From Actinomyces radicidentis (lineage in GTDB: Bacteria > Actinomycetota > Actinomycetes > Actinomycetales > Actinomycetaceae), in NCBI RefSeq assembly GCF_001553565.1, contig NZ_CP014228.1, positions 310,001 through 374,000 on the forward strand: DNA of 64,000 nt, read 5' to 3'. Each line of letters starts with the position of its first letter. Within the stretch, counting starts at the first letter, position 1. The notes below the pieces were generated by a model. The model was not told the origin of the DNA and did no database searches. It saw only the letters and a program-made list of their open reading frames with translations. Made by a program: the position numbers and the translations under genes. Of this stretch, positions 1 to 8,929 are shown in pieces.

Positions 1-1
1 C

Positions 2-745
2 CAGGCCGGCAACGAGGCGATCTTCGTCCACAACGCCGCGATCTTCTTCGTGCCGTGGACGATCCTCGCCGCGATCCTCGCCTTCGCCTACCTCAAGGAC
101 GTCCCGGTCAAGGCGAACTTCCGCCAGCAGATCGACATCTTCTCCAACCCGAACACGTGGTACATGACCATGCTCTACGTGCTCACCTTCGGTCTCTTCT
201 CCGGCTTCTCCGCCCAGTTCGGCCTCCTCATCAACAACACCTTCGGCGCCTCCTCCTCGCTCGCGACCGCCGGCTTCAAGGACCTGCCGCTCGGCGCCAC
301 CTACGCCTTCCTCGGCCCCCTCATCGGCTCCATCGTCCGCGTCGCCTGGGGCCCGCTGTGCGACAAGCTCTCCGGGGGCCTGTGGACCTTCGTCTCCGCC
401 GTCGGCATGGCCGTCACCCTCGGCTGGGCGGCCCTCTACCTCCACCCGACCGACCCGAGCCAGTTCACGCCCTTCCTGTGGGCCATGCTCCTCATGTTCT
501 TCTTCGCGGGCATCGGCAACGCCGGCACCTTCAAGCAGATGCCGATGATCATGCCCAAGACCCAGGCCGGCGGCGCCATCGGCTTCACCGCCGCCATCGC
601 CTGCTTCGGCCCGTTCTTCGTCGGCGTCGCCCTGTCCTCCATGGACGCCGCCACCTGGTTCTGGATCTCCGCCGCCTACTCCGCGCTGTGCGCCGTCGTC
701 TGCTGGATCCGCTTCGCCCGTCCGAACGCCCCCTTCCGCGGCTGA
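2..745 (+). CDS. narK: NarK-type nitrate/nitrite MFS transporter (3' part only)
   Basis: The reading frame is open from the window edge, so the start lies upstream and only the last 247 residues are visible. The protein is a chain of hydrophobic segments typical of the C-terminal half of a major facilitator transporter. The segment GIGNAGTFKQMP matches the nitrate/nitrite porter signature (G-x-G-N-x-x-T-x-x-M-x-P). NarK proteins move nitrate in and nitrite out across the cytoplasmic membrane. It lies 96 bases upstream of narGHJI on the same strand, so it probably supplies that enzyme with substrate and is co-regulated with it. Confidence 0.93.
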   Translation, partial: QAGNEAIFVHNAAIFFVPWTILAAILAFAYLKDVPVKANFRQQIDIFSNPNTWYMTMLYVLTFGLFSGFSAQFGLLINNTFGASSSLATAGFKDLPLGATYAFLGPLIGSIVRVAWGPLCDKLSGGLWTFVSAVGMAVTLGWAALYLHPTDPSQFTPFLWAMLLMFFFAGIGNAGTFKQMPMIMPKTQAGGAIGFTAAIACFGPFFVGVALSSMDAATWFWISAAYSALCAVVCWIRFARPNAPFRG

Positions 746-830
746 GCCCACCGGCCGGCGCGTCCCCGCGCGGGGCGCGCCGGCCGTCACCCGTCCCGCC
801 GCCACCGACCACACCACCGCACGTACGAGA

Positions 831-835
831 GAAGG
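831..835 (+). promoter_or_regulatory. Ribosome binding site of narG
   Basis: GAAGG lies six bases before the ATG at 842. The 23 codons that follow encode a plausible NarG N terminus in a different frame from the rest of the gene. The site therefore argues that translation really begins at 842, and that the frame break near 908-915 is a true difference in this sequence or a sequencing error. Confidence 0.6.
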
Positions 836-841
836 ACCTCG

Positions 842-3800
842 ATGAGCACCACCGTCCACGAGCCCCTCGTCCCCTCCGACGACACCCCGGTCGAGAACGC
901 CACCGGCCTGTTTGTTCTCCCTGGGCTCCTACCTCCGCAAGGGCAAGGCCTCCAAGGACGGCCGCCGCCTCTTCCTCGAGGGCGGCCGCGAGGCCGACAC
1001 CTTCTACCGGCACCGCTGGAGCCACGACAAGATGGTCCACTCCACCCACGGGGTGAACTGCACGGGCTCCTGCGCCTGGGAGGTGTACGTCACCGACGGC
1101 GTCATTACCTGGGAGAAGCAGATCACCGACTACCCGACCACCGGGCCGGACATGCCGGAGTACGAGCCCCGCGGCTGCCCCCGCGGCGCCGCCTTCTCCT
1201 GGTACACGTACTCCCCCACGCGCATCCGGTACCCCTACGTGCGCTCCGTCCTCCTGGACGCCTTCCGCGACGCCCGCGCCCGTCACGACGGCGACGCCGT
1301 CGCCGCCTGGGCCGAGGTCACCGGGAACCCCGAGACCGCCCGCGCCTACAAGTCCGCCCGAGGCAAGGGCGGCATGGTGCGCGTCGGCTGGGACGAGGCC
1401 ATGGACATCATCGCCGCCGCCTACGTCCACACCATCCGCACCTGGGGCCCGGACCGCTGCGCCGGCTTCTCCGTCATCCCCGCCATGTCGATGCTCTCCT
1501 ACGGCGCCGGCGCGCGCTTCCACGAGCTCATCGGCGGCACGATGCTCTCCTTCTACGACTGGTACGCGGACCTGCCGCCGGCCTCCCCGCAGGTCTTCGG
1601 CGACCAGACCGACGTCCCTGAGGCCGGCGACTGGTACAACTCGCAGTTCCTCATCATGTGGGGCTCGAACCTCCCGGTCACCCGCACCCCCGACGCCCAC
1701 TTCATGACCGAGGCCCGCTACCACGGCCAGAAGGTCGTCGCCGTCTCCCCGGACTACGCGGACAACACCAAGTTCGCCGACCAGTGGCTGCGCGTCGCCC
1801 CCGGCACCGACGGGGCGCTGGCCATGGCGATGGGCCACGTCATCCTCAAGGAGTTCCACGTCGGCCGGCGCGAGCCCTACTTCCTGGACTACATGCGCCG
1901 TCACACCGACGCGCCCTTCCTCATCGAGCTCGACGAGCGCCCCGAGGGCGGCTACGTCCCCGGCCGCTTCATCACCGCCGACGGCGTCGACGGCGTCGCG
2001 ACCGACGCGCCCAAGAACGCCTTCCGCCCCCTCGTCTGGGACCGCGAGCGCGGCCCCGCCGACCCCGGCGGCACCCTCGCCGACCGCTTCACGCCCGAGG
2101 GCGAGGGCAGGTGGAACCTCCTCATGGAGGGCGTCGACCCGATCATGAGCATCGACGACCTCTCCGGCGAGCGCGAGGTGCTGCCCACCGAGGTGCTCCT
2201 CCCCCGCTTCGACCTGCCCGCCTCCGAGACCCCCACGGGCTCCGTCGGCGGAGGAGTCGTCCACCGCGGCGTCCCGGCCACGCGCCTGGCGGACGGCCGC
2301 CTCGTCACCACCGTCTACGACGTCCTGCTCGCCAACTACGCGGTCGAGCGTCCGGGCCTGCCCGGGCAGTGGCCGACCGGTTACCAGGACGCCACGGTCC
2401 CGGGCACCCCCGCCTGGGCCAGCGAGATCACCGGCGTCGCCGGGCCCGCCGCCATCCGCGTCGCCCGGGACTTCGCGCAGAACGCCGTCGAGTCCAAGGG
2501 CCGCTCCCAGGTCGTCATGGGCGCCGGGATCAACCACTACTACCACGCCGACGAGATCTACCGGACGATCCTCGCGCTCACCTCCATGTGCGGCACGCAG
2601 GGCGTCAACGGCGGCGGCTGGGCCCACTACGTCGGCCAGGAGAAGGTCCGGCCGATCGCCGGGTGGTCCATGTTCGCCTTCGCCCTGGACTGGGCCCGCC
2701 CGGCCCGCCAGATGATCTCGACCGCCTTCTGGTACCTCACCACGGGCCAGTGGCGCTACGACGACACCCCCGCCGACCGCCTCGCCTCACCCCTGGGCGC
2801 CGGGGACCTCACGGGCAAGTCCACCGCGGACACCATGGTCGAGTCCATGAAGCGCGGCTGGATGCCCTCCTACCCGACCTTCAACCGCAACCCGTTGCTC
2901 CTCGGCCAGCAGGCCGCCGAGGCCGGGATGAAGCCCGCCGAGTACGTCGTCGACCAGCTGAGCAAGGGCGAGATGCGCTTCGCCTGCGAGGACCCCGACG
3001 CCGAGGAGAACTTCCCGCGCATCCTCGCCTCCTGGCGCACGAACCTCCTGGGCTCCTCCGCCAAGGGCACCGAGTTCTTCCTGCGCCACATGGTGGGTGC
3101 GGACAACGACGTCAACGCCGTCGAGACCCCCGAGGACCGCCGCCCCACGTCGATGACCTGGCGCGAGGCCCCCCAGGGCAAGCTCGACCTCATGTGGACC
3201 GCGGACTTCCGTAACACCTCCACGACGCTGCACTCCGACGTCGTCCTGCCCGCCGCGACCTGGTACGAGAAGTACGACCTGTCGACGACGGACATGCACC
3301 CCTTCATCCACTCCTTCAACATGGCGATCAACCCGCCGTGGGAGGCGCGCAGCGACTTCGACATCTACCAGCAGCTGGCGCGCATGGTCTCGGAGTGGGT
3401 GCCGACGTACCTCGGCACCCAGACCGACGTCGTCGCCGCCCCGCTGTCGCACGACACCCCGGACGCCATGACCATGGCGCACGGCGACGTGCGCGGCCTG
3501 CCCGAGGGCTGGGTCCCGGGCGTCACGATGCCCAAGCTCGTCCCCATCGAGCGCGACTACACGCAGGTCCTCAACAAGTTCAACACCGTCGGCCCGCTCG
3601 TGGAGACCCCCGGGATCCCCGCCAAGGGCATCATGCTGGTGGCCGACAAGGAGATGGAGAAGCTGCGCCGCGCCCACGGGACCGGCACCGGCGCGGGCGA
3701 GGACCGCCCGCTCATCGACACCCCCATCAAGGCCGGCGACGCCGTCATGCACATGTCCGGCGCCACCAACGGCCGACTCGCCACCCAGGGCTGGGGCACG

Positions 3801-4601
3801 CTGTCCAAGCGCACCGGCACCGAGCTCGTCGAGCTGAGCGAGGAGGAGGCCGGCAAGCAGGTCACCTTCGCGGACACGCAGGTCAAGCCGCAGTCGGTCA
3901 TCACCACCCCGGAGTGGTCCGGCTCGGAGCACGGCGGGCGCCGCTACAGCGCCTTCGTCGTCAACGTCGAGCACCACAAGCCGTGGCACACGCTCACCGG
4001 CCGTATGCACTACTACCTCGACCACGACTGGATGCGGGACATGGGCGAGTCCCTCCCGCAGTTCCGCCCGCCGCTGGACCTGGCGAGCCTCTACGGCGAG
4101 CAGGCCCCCGGCACGGTCTCCCAGTCCGGGGCCGGCACCGCGCAGGTCGCCGTCCGGTACATCACCGCGCACAACAAGTGGGCCATCCACTCCCAGTACT
4201 ACGACAACCTCCACATGCTCACGCTGGGCCGAGGCGGTCAGACCATCTGGATGAGCCCGCAGGACGCCGAGAAGATCGGCGTGCGCGACAACGAGTGGGT
4301 CGAGGCCTACAACCGCAACGGCAACGTCGCGGCCCGCGCCATCGTCTCCCACCGCATCCCCGAGGGCATGGTCTTCATGCACCACGCCCAGGAGCGCACG
4401 ATGAACACCCCGCTCACCGAGGAGTCCGGCCGCCGCGGCGGCACGCACAACTCGCTCACGCGCATCGTGCTCAAGCCCAGCCACTTCGCGGGCGGCTACG
4501 CCCAGCTGTCCTACGCGTTCAACTACATCGGCCCGACCGGAAACAACCGTGACGAGGTCACGCTCATCCGCCGCCGCGTCAACCAGGAGGTGACCTTCTG
4601 A
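842..4601 (+). CDS. narG: Respiratory nitrate reductase alpha subunit, with apparent N-terminal frameshift
   Basis: NarG is the molybdenum bis-MGD catalytic subunit that reduces nitrate to nitrite on the inner face of the membrane. The uninterrupted frame runs from a TTG at 912 (1229 residues). In it, H46, C50, C54 and C89 (HGVNCTGSC and EPRGCPRG) are the FS0 iron-sulfur ligands. GDWYN just before WGSNLPVTRTPDAHF carries the expected Mo-ligand aspartate. The best-supported start, ATG 842 with a good RBS, lies in another frame. It reads as NarG N-terminal sequence up to ATGLF near 911, and the 912 frame then continues LFSLGSYLRKG. Removing about one (or four) bases near 908-915 would join them. 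The TTG at 912 has no clear RBS. The gene overlaps narH by one base (TGATG). Confidence 0.93.
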
Positions 4602-6217
4602 TGAAGGTGATGGCCCAGATCGGCATGATCATGAACCTCGACAAGTGCATCGGCTGCCACACGTGCTCCGTCACGTGCAAGCAGGCGTGGACGAACCGCG
4701 AGGGCACCGAGTACATGTGGTTCAACAACGTCGAGACCCGTCCCGGCGTCGGCTACCCCAAGGGGTGGGAGGACCAGGACAAGTGGAAGGGCGGGTGGAG
4801 GCGCACCAGGAACGGGCGCCTCGTCCCCCGCGGCGGCGGCCGCCTGCGCAAGCTCGCCACCATCTTCGCCAACCCGGACCTGCCCGGCGTCGAGGACTAC
4901 TACGAGCCCTGGACCTACGAGTACGACAAGCTGCTCTCGGCCCCCAAGGACTCCCCCGCGCTGCCCGTGGCCCGCGCCAAGAGCCAGCTCACCGGCGACT
5001 ACATGTCGAAGATCGAGTGGGGCCCCAACTGGGACGACGACCTCGGCGGCTCCATGGAGACCCTCGCCGAGGACCCGGTCCTCGCCGGCATGAACGAGAA
5101 GGTCCGCACCCAGATCGACCAGACCTTCATGTTCTACCTGCCGCGCATCTGCGAGCACTGCCTCAACCCCACCTGCGTCTCGGCCTGCCCGAGCGGCGCC
5201 ATGTACAAGCGCGCCGAGGACGGCATCGTCCTCGTGGACCAGGACCGCTGCCGTGGCTGGCGCATGTGCGTCTCCGCCTGCCCCTACAAGAAGGTCTACT
5301 TCAACCACACGACCGGCAAGGCCGAGAAGTGCACCCTGTGCTACCCGCGCCTCGAGGTCGGCCAGCCGACCGTCTGCTCCGAGACCTGCGTCGGTCGCCT
5401 GCGCTACCTCGGCGTCCTCCTCTACGACGCCGACCGCGTCTCCCAGGCCGCCGCCGTCGAGGACCCCCAGGACCTCTACATGGCCCAGCGCGAGATCCTG
5501 CTCGACCCGCGCGACCCGGAGGTCATCGCCTCCGCCCGCGCCGAGGGCGTCCCGGAGACCTGGATCACCGCCGCGCAGGAGTCCCCCCTGTGGGACCTCA
5601 TCCAGACCTACGAGGTCGCCCTGCCGCTGCACCCCGAGTACCGCACCATGCCGATGGTCTGGTACATCCCGCCGCTGTCCCCCGTCGTCGACGAGGTCGC
5701 CGCGGCCGGCATGGACGCCGAGGACCACCGCGTCCTCCTCTCCGCCGTCTCCGACATGCGCATCCCGCTGGAGTACCTCGCCGGCCTGTTCACCGCCGGG
5801 GACACCAACCCCGTCGAGAAGTCGCTGCGCCGCCTGGCCGCCATGCGCTCCCACATGCGCGACGTCAACCTCGGCAACGAGCCCGACCCGGCGATCGCCG
5901 CGTCCGTCGGCACCACCGGCGAGAGGCTCGAGGCCATGTACCGCCTCCTCGCCATCGCCAAGTACGACGACCGCTACGTCATCCCGACCAACAAGCCCGA
6001 GGTGCCCCGCGGCATGGAGGCCATGGGCGAGGACGTGCGCACCCTGCTCGGCGACGGCGCCCCCGAGGCCTGCCACACCGCCGACGTCGCCTCCTTCCAC
6101 GGCCAGTCCGGCACGGGACGCGTCGCCCTGCCGATGCCCTCCGTGCGCCACGACCCGGTGCCGGCCGCCGGCCCGGGCCTGGCGGGGGTCGGCTCCAGCG
6201 GCGGGGGCCTGGCATGA
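4601..6217 (+). CDS. narH: Respiratory nitrate reductase beta subunit (iron-sulfur)
   Basis: NarH (538 residues) carries electrons from the heme subunit NarI to NarG through four iron-sulfur clusters. All cysteine groups are present: CIGCHTCSVTC (C16, C19, C22, C26), CEHCLNPTCVSACP near residue 183, CRGWRMCVSACP near 217, and CTLCYP followed by CSETCVGR. The tryptophan in CRGWRMC is the usual replacement that makes one cluster [3Fe-4S]. The ATG overlaps the narG stop, and the stop overlaps the narJ start, so translation is coupled. The last ~40 residues are Gly/Pro/Ser-rich and look like an unstructured tail. Confidence 0.97.
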   Translation: MKVMAQIGMIMNLDKCIGCHTCSVTCKQAWTNREGTEYMWFNNVETRPGVGYPKGWEDQDKWKGGWRRTRNGRLVPRGGGRLRKLATIFANPDLPGVEDYYEPWTYEYDKLLSAPKDSPALPVARAKSQLTGDYMSKIEWGPNWDDDLGGSMETLAEDPVLAGMNEKVRTQIDQTFMFYLPRICEHCLNPTCVSACPSGAMYKRAEDGIVLVDQDRCRGWRMCVSACPYKKVYFNHTTGKAEKCTLCYPRLEVGQPTVCSETCVGRLRYLGVLLYDADRVSQAAAVEDPQDLYMAQREILLDPRDPEVIASARAEGVPETWITAAQESPLWDLIQTYEVALPLHPEYRTMPMVWYIPPLSPVVDEVAAAGMDAEDHRVLLSAVSDMRIPLEYLAGLFTAGDTNPVEKSLRRLAAMRSHMRDVNLGNEPDPAIAASVGTTGERLEAMYRLLAIAKYDDRYVIPTNKPEVPRGMEAMGEDVRTLLGDGAPEACHTADVASFHGQSGTGRVALPMPSVRHDPVPAAGPGLAGVGSSGGGLA

Positions 6218-6951
6218 CCACCTTCGTGCGCGCCCCGCGCGTGCTCGCCGCCCCCGAGCCCGTGGCCGTCACCTCGGCCCAGCGGGCGACGACCCACATG
6301 ATCGCCTCCCTCCTCCTGGACTACCCCGAGGAGGGGACGGTCACGGACCGGCTCGACGCCTCCGAGGCCGCCCTCGCGGGCCCGGACGCGCCCCCGGAGC
6401 CCGTGGCCGCCGTGCTGCGCCGCTTCATCGCAGCAGCCCGCGACCTGGGGCCCCGCGGGCTGGCCGAGCACTACGTCGAGACCTTCGACCGGCGTCGGCG
6501 CTGCTGCCTGTACCTCACCTACTACGCGGTGGGCGACACCCGGCAGCGCGGCTCCGCGATCCTCGCCTTCAAGGAGGCCCTCGCGGCCGCCGGCTGGGAG
6601 ATGACGAACGACGAGCTGCCGGACTACCTGCCCGTCGTCCTCGAGCTCTCGGCCCGCTCCGGCGACGAGATCGCCGACGTCCTCCTGTCCTCGCACCGTG
6701 AGGGCATCGAGGTGCTGCGCGCCGCCCTCACGGACGCGCACAGCCCCTACACGGACCTCGTCGAGGCCGTCTCGATGACGCTGCCGGAGATCGACGGGGC
6801 CACCGCGGACCGCATCCGCGCCCTCGTCGCGGCCGGACCGCCCACGGAGACCGTCGGCGTCACCGACACCCTGCCCTTCCCGACCCTCCCCGTCCGGAGC
6901 GCCCTCACCGGGCTCGCTCCGGCGGCCGCCACCCAGGAGACCCGCTCATGA
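6214..6951 (+). CDS. narJ: Nitrate reductase assembly chaperone (delta subunit)
   Basis: The 245-residue product is a TorD/NarJ-type chaperone that holds apo-NarGH in the cytoplasm until the molybdenum cofactor and the FS0 cluster are in place. The motif HYVETFDRRRRCCLYLTYY is the family hallmark (usually HYVxxFD..RR..LyLtYY). ATG 6214 sits in an ATGA overlap with the narH stop, and the stop overlaps the narI start in the same way. The C-terminal third after about residue 205 is less conserved. Confidence 0.95.
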   Translation: MTTFVRAPRVLAAPEPVAVTSAQRATTHMIASLLLDYPEEGTVTDRLDASEAALAGPDAPPEPVAAVLRRFIAAARDLGPRGLAEHYVETFDRRRRCCLYLTYYAVGDTRQRGSAILAFKEALAAAGWEMTNDELPDYLPVVLELSARSGDEIADVLLSSHREGIEVLRAALTDAHSPYTDLVEAVSMTLPEIDGATADRIRALVAAGPPTETVGVTDTLPFPTLPVRSALTGLAPAAATQETRS

Positions 6952-7742
6952 GCACCTTCGAGTCCGCCGTCCTGTGGACGGCGCTGCCCTACGCGTCCCT
7001 CGCCCTGCTCGTCGTCGGGCTGGTCTGGCGCTACCGCACGGACCAGTTCGGCTGGACGAGCCGCTCCTCGCAGTGGAACGAGTCGGCGATCCTGCGCTGG
7101 GCGAGCCCGCTGTTCCACTTCGGCATCATCTTCGTGGCCCTCGGTCACGTCATGGGCCTGCTCATCCCGAAGACCTGGACCGAGGCCGTCGGGATCCCGG
7201 AGCACGTCTACCACCTCATGGCCATGATCCCGGGCTCGATCGCCGGCCTCATGACCCTCGTGGGCCTCGCGGGCCTGCTGTACCGCCGCTTCGTCGTGAA
7301 GTCGGTGCGCTTCGCCACGAACCGCAACGACAAGGTCATGTACTGCTTCCTCCTCGTCCCGATCCTCCTGGGCTCGTGGGCGACGATCACGACGCAGCTC
7401 ATGGGCGGCCTCCACGGCGGCTACGACTACCGCGAGACGATCAGCCCCTGGCTGCGCTCGGTCCTGTCCTTCCACCCGGACACGGCGCTCATGGCGGATG
7501 TGCCGCTCGCCTTCAAGCTGCACGTCGTGGCGGCCTTCCTGCTCTTCGCGGTCTGGCCCTTCACGCGCCTCGTCCACGTCGTCTCGGCTCCGGTCGGCTA
7601 CGTGACGCGCCCCTACGTCGTCTACCGCACCCGCGAGGCCTCGGTCTCCGCCGCCCCGGTCAGGCGCGGCTGGGAGCCGGTGCGCACGCAGGGCACCGGC
7701 AACCAGGGCTCCGACGACGTCGCCCCCTCCCGCGGCGCCTGA
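6948..7742 (+). CDS. narI: Respiratory nitrate reductase gamma subunit (cytochrome b)
   Basis: NarI (264 residues) is the membrane diheme subunit that oxidises menaquinol and passes electrons to NarH. Five hydrophobic segments are visible. Histidines in LFHFGIIFVALGHVMG and in FKLHVVAAF followed by LVHVV are the expected heme b ligands. The start ATG overlaps the narJ stop. The last ~45 residues after the final helix are polar and rich in Arg, Gly and Ser. It is the last gene of the nar operon and is followed by a strong hairpin. Confidence 0.96.
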   Translation: MSTFESAVLWTALPYASLALLVVGLVWRYRTDQFGWTSRSSQWNESAILRWASPLFHFGIIFVALGHVMGLLIPKTWTEAVGIPEHVYHLMAMIPGSIAGLMTLVGLAGLLYRRFVVKSVRFATNRNDKVMYCFLLVPILLGSWATITTQLMGGLHGGYDYRETISPWLRSVLSFHPDTALMADVPLAFKLHVVAAFLLFAVWPFTRLVHVVSAPVGYVTRPYVVYRTREASVSAAPVRRGWEPVRTQGTGNQGSDDVAPSRGA

Positions 7743-8047
7743 GCGCGGAGCCGCCGGACGGCCGGGCACCCACCTCACGGCGGGGCGCCCTCCTCACGGA
7801 GGGCGCCCCGCCGTCGTCGTGCACGGACGGCGGGAGCCGCCCGGGGTCCACGGGCCGGTGTCCGAGGGCACGCAGGAACCGGATTCTCACTTGTGCCTCC
7901 CGTAGGATTCGCTCGGCTCTGCGTCCTCACGCACCCCAGCGTGCAGGAGAGCAGGACCCGGGGGGCCGGACACCCCGGTGCGACGCCGCACAGCGCACCC
8001 GCCGACCGAGCCGGCCTCGCAATCGCCCACTCCCAGAAAGGAACGCC
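7743..8047. other. Intergenic region between narI and modA
   Basis: The first part holds the narI terminator hairpin. The remainder is the modA leader. I see no convincing sigma-70 promoter, no clear ModE-type palindrome and no gene. A-rich CCCAGAAAGGAACGCC just before ATG 8048 contains the modA ribosome binding site (AAAGGAA). Confidence 0.6.
7777..7814 (+). terminator. Terminator hairpin after narGHJI
   Basis: A perfect 16-bp stem (7777-7792 with 7799-7814) closes a six-base loop 35 bases after the narI stop. There is no T-run, as is common in actinobacteria. Confidence 0.8.
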
Positions 8048-8929
8048 ATGCGCCTCTCGCGCCGCGTCGCACTCACCACCCTGTCCATCGTCTCCGCCGC
8101 CTCGCTCGCCGCCTGCGGCGGTGGCTCCTCCGACTCCTCCACCGCCGCCGCGAGCGACGCCGGCGCCTCCAGCGCCGCGACCTCCGAGGCCTCGGACGCC
8201 TCGGGCGCCGTCTCCGGCGAGATCACGGTCTTCGCCGCCGCCAGCCTCCAGGACTCCTTCGAGGAGATCGCCAAGGACTTCCAGGCGGAGAACCCCGACG
8301 CCTCCGTCACCTTCGACTTCCAGGGCTCCCAGGACCTCGTCTCCGCCCTCGCGGAGGGCTCGACAGCCGACGTCCTCGCCACCGCGAACAACTCGACCAT
8401 GAAGGACGCCGCCGACAAGGGCCTCGTCGGCGAGCAGACCGAGTTCGCCACGAACGCTCTCACCCTCATCGTTCCCAAGGGCAACCCGGCCGGCGTCACC
8501 GGCCTGGACTCCTCGCTCGACAAGACCGACCTCGTCATCTGCGCCCCCGAGGTCCCCTGCGGCGCCGCCGCGCAGAAGCTCGAGAAGGAGCTCGGCGTCA
8601 CCCTCAACCCGGTCTCCGAGGAGCAGAAGGTGACCGACGTGCGCGGCAAGGTCGAGTCCGGCGAGGCCGACGCCGGCATCGTCTACGAGACCGACGCCAC
8701 GGACGCCGGCGACAAGGTCGAGACCATCGCCCTGCCGAAGAACAACGTCATCAACCACTACCCGATCGCCGTCACCAAGGACGCGAAGAACGCCGCCACC
8801 GCGCAGGCCTTCGTCGACTACGTCCTGTCCGAGAAGGGCGCGAAGGTCCTCCAGGACACCTACGGCTTCGGCGCCCCGGGCGCCGGCTCCGGCGCGAGCG
8901 CCTCGGCCTCCGCGACGTCCACGAAGTGA
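8048..8929 (+). CDS. modA: Molybdate ABC transporter substrate-binding lipoprotein
   Basis: ModA (293 residues) binds molybdate outside the membrane and delivers it to the permease. The N terminus is a lipoprotein signal with lipobox SLAAC (C23). A Ser/Ala/Asp-rich linker to about residue 55 follows, then the type II binding-protein fold starting ITVFAAASLQDSF. The phrases QGSQDLVSAL and EADAGIVYETDA are typical of ModA anion-site loops. The last ~15 residues are a low-complexity Ser/Ala/Gly tail. AAAGGAA sets the ATG. The gene overlaps the next one by four bases (GTGA). Its place after nar fits molybdenum supply for NarG. Confidence 0.95.
   Translation: MRLSRRVALTTLSIVSAASLAACGGGSSDSSTAAASDAGASSAATSEASDASGAVSGEITVFAAASLQDSFEEIAKDFQAENPDASVTFDFQGSQDLVSALAEGSTADVLATANNSTMKDAADKGLVGEQTEFATNALTLIVPKGNPAGVTGLDSSLDKTDLVICAPEVPCGAAAQKLEKELGVTLNPVSEEQKVTDVRGKVESGEADAGIVYETDATDAGDKVETIALPKNNVINHYPIAVTKDAKNAATAQAFVDYVLSEKGAKVLQDTYGFGAPGAGSGASASASATSTK

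Noticed and set aside
585-2627. Long open frame antisense to narG (680 codons), and similar antisense frames across the window (e.g. 2787-4484, 23211-26612)
   Set aside because: High GC makes stops rare on the opposite strand; these frames have Arg/Gly/Pro-rich composition, no homology signature and lie fully over well-supported genes.
7815-8047. Molybdenum-cofactor riboswitch or ModE site upstream of modA
   Set aside because: No convincing palindrome or conserved aptamer pattern could be seen by eye; a covariance-model search would be needed.
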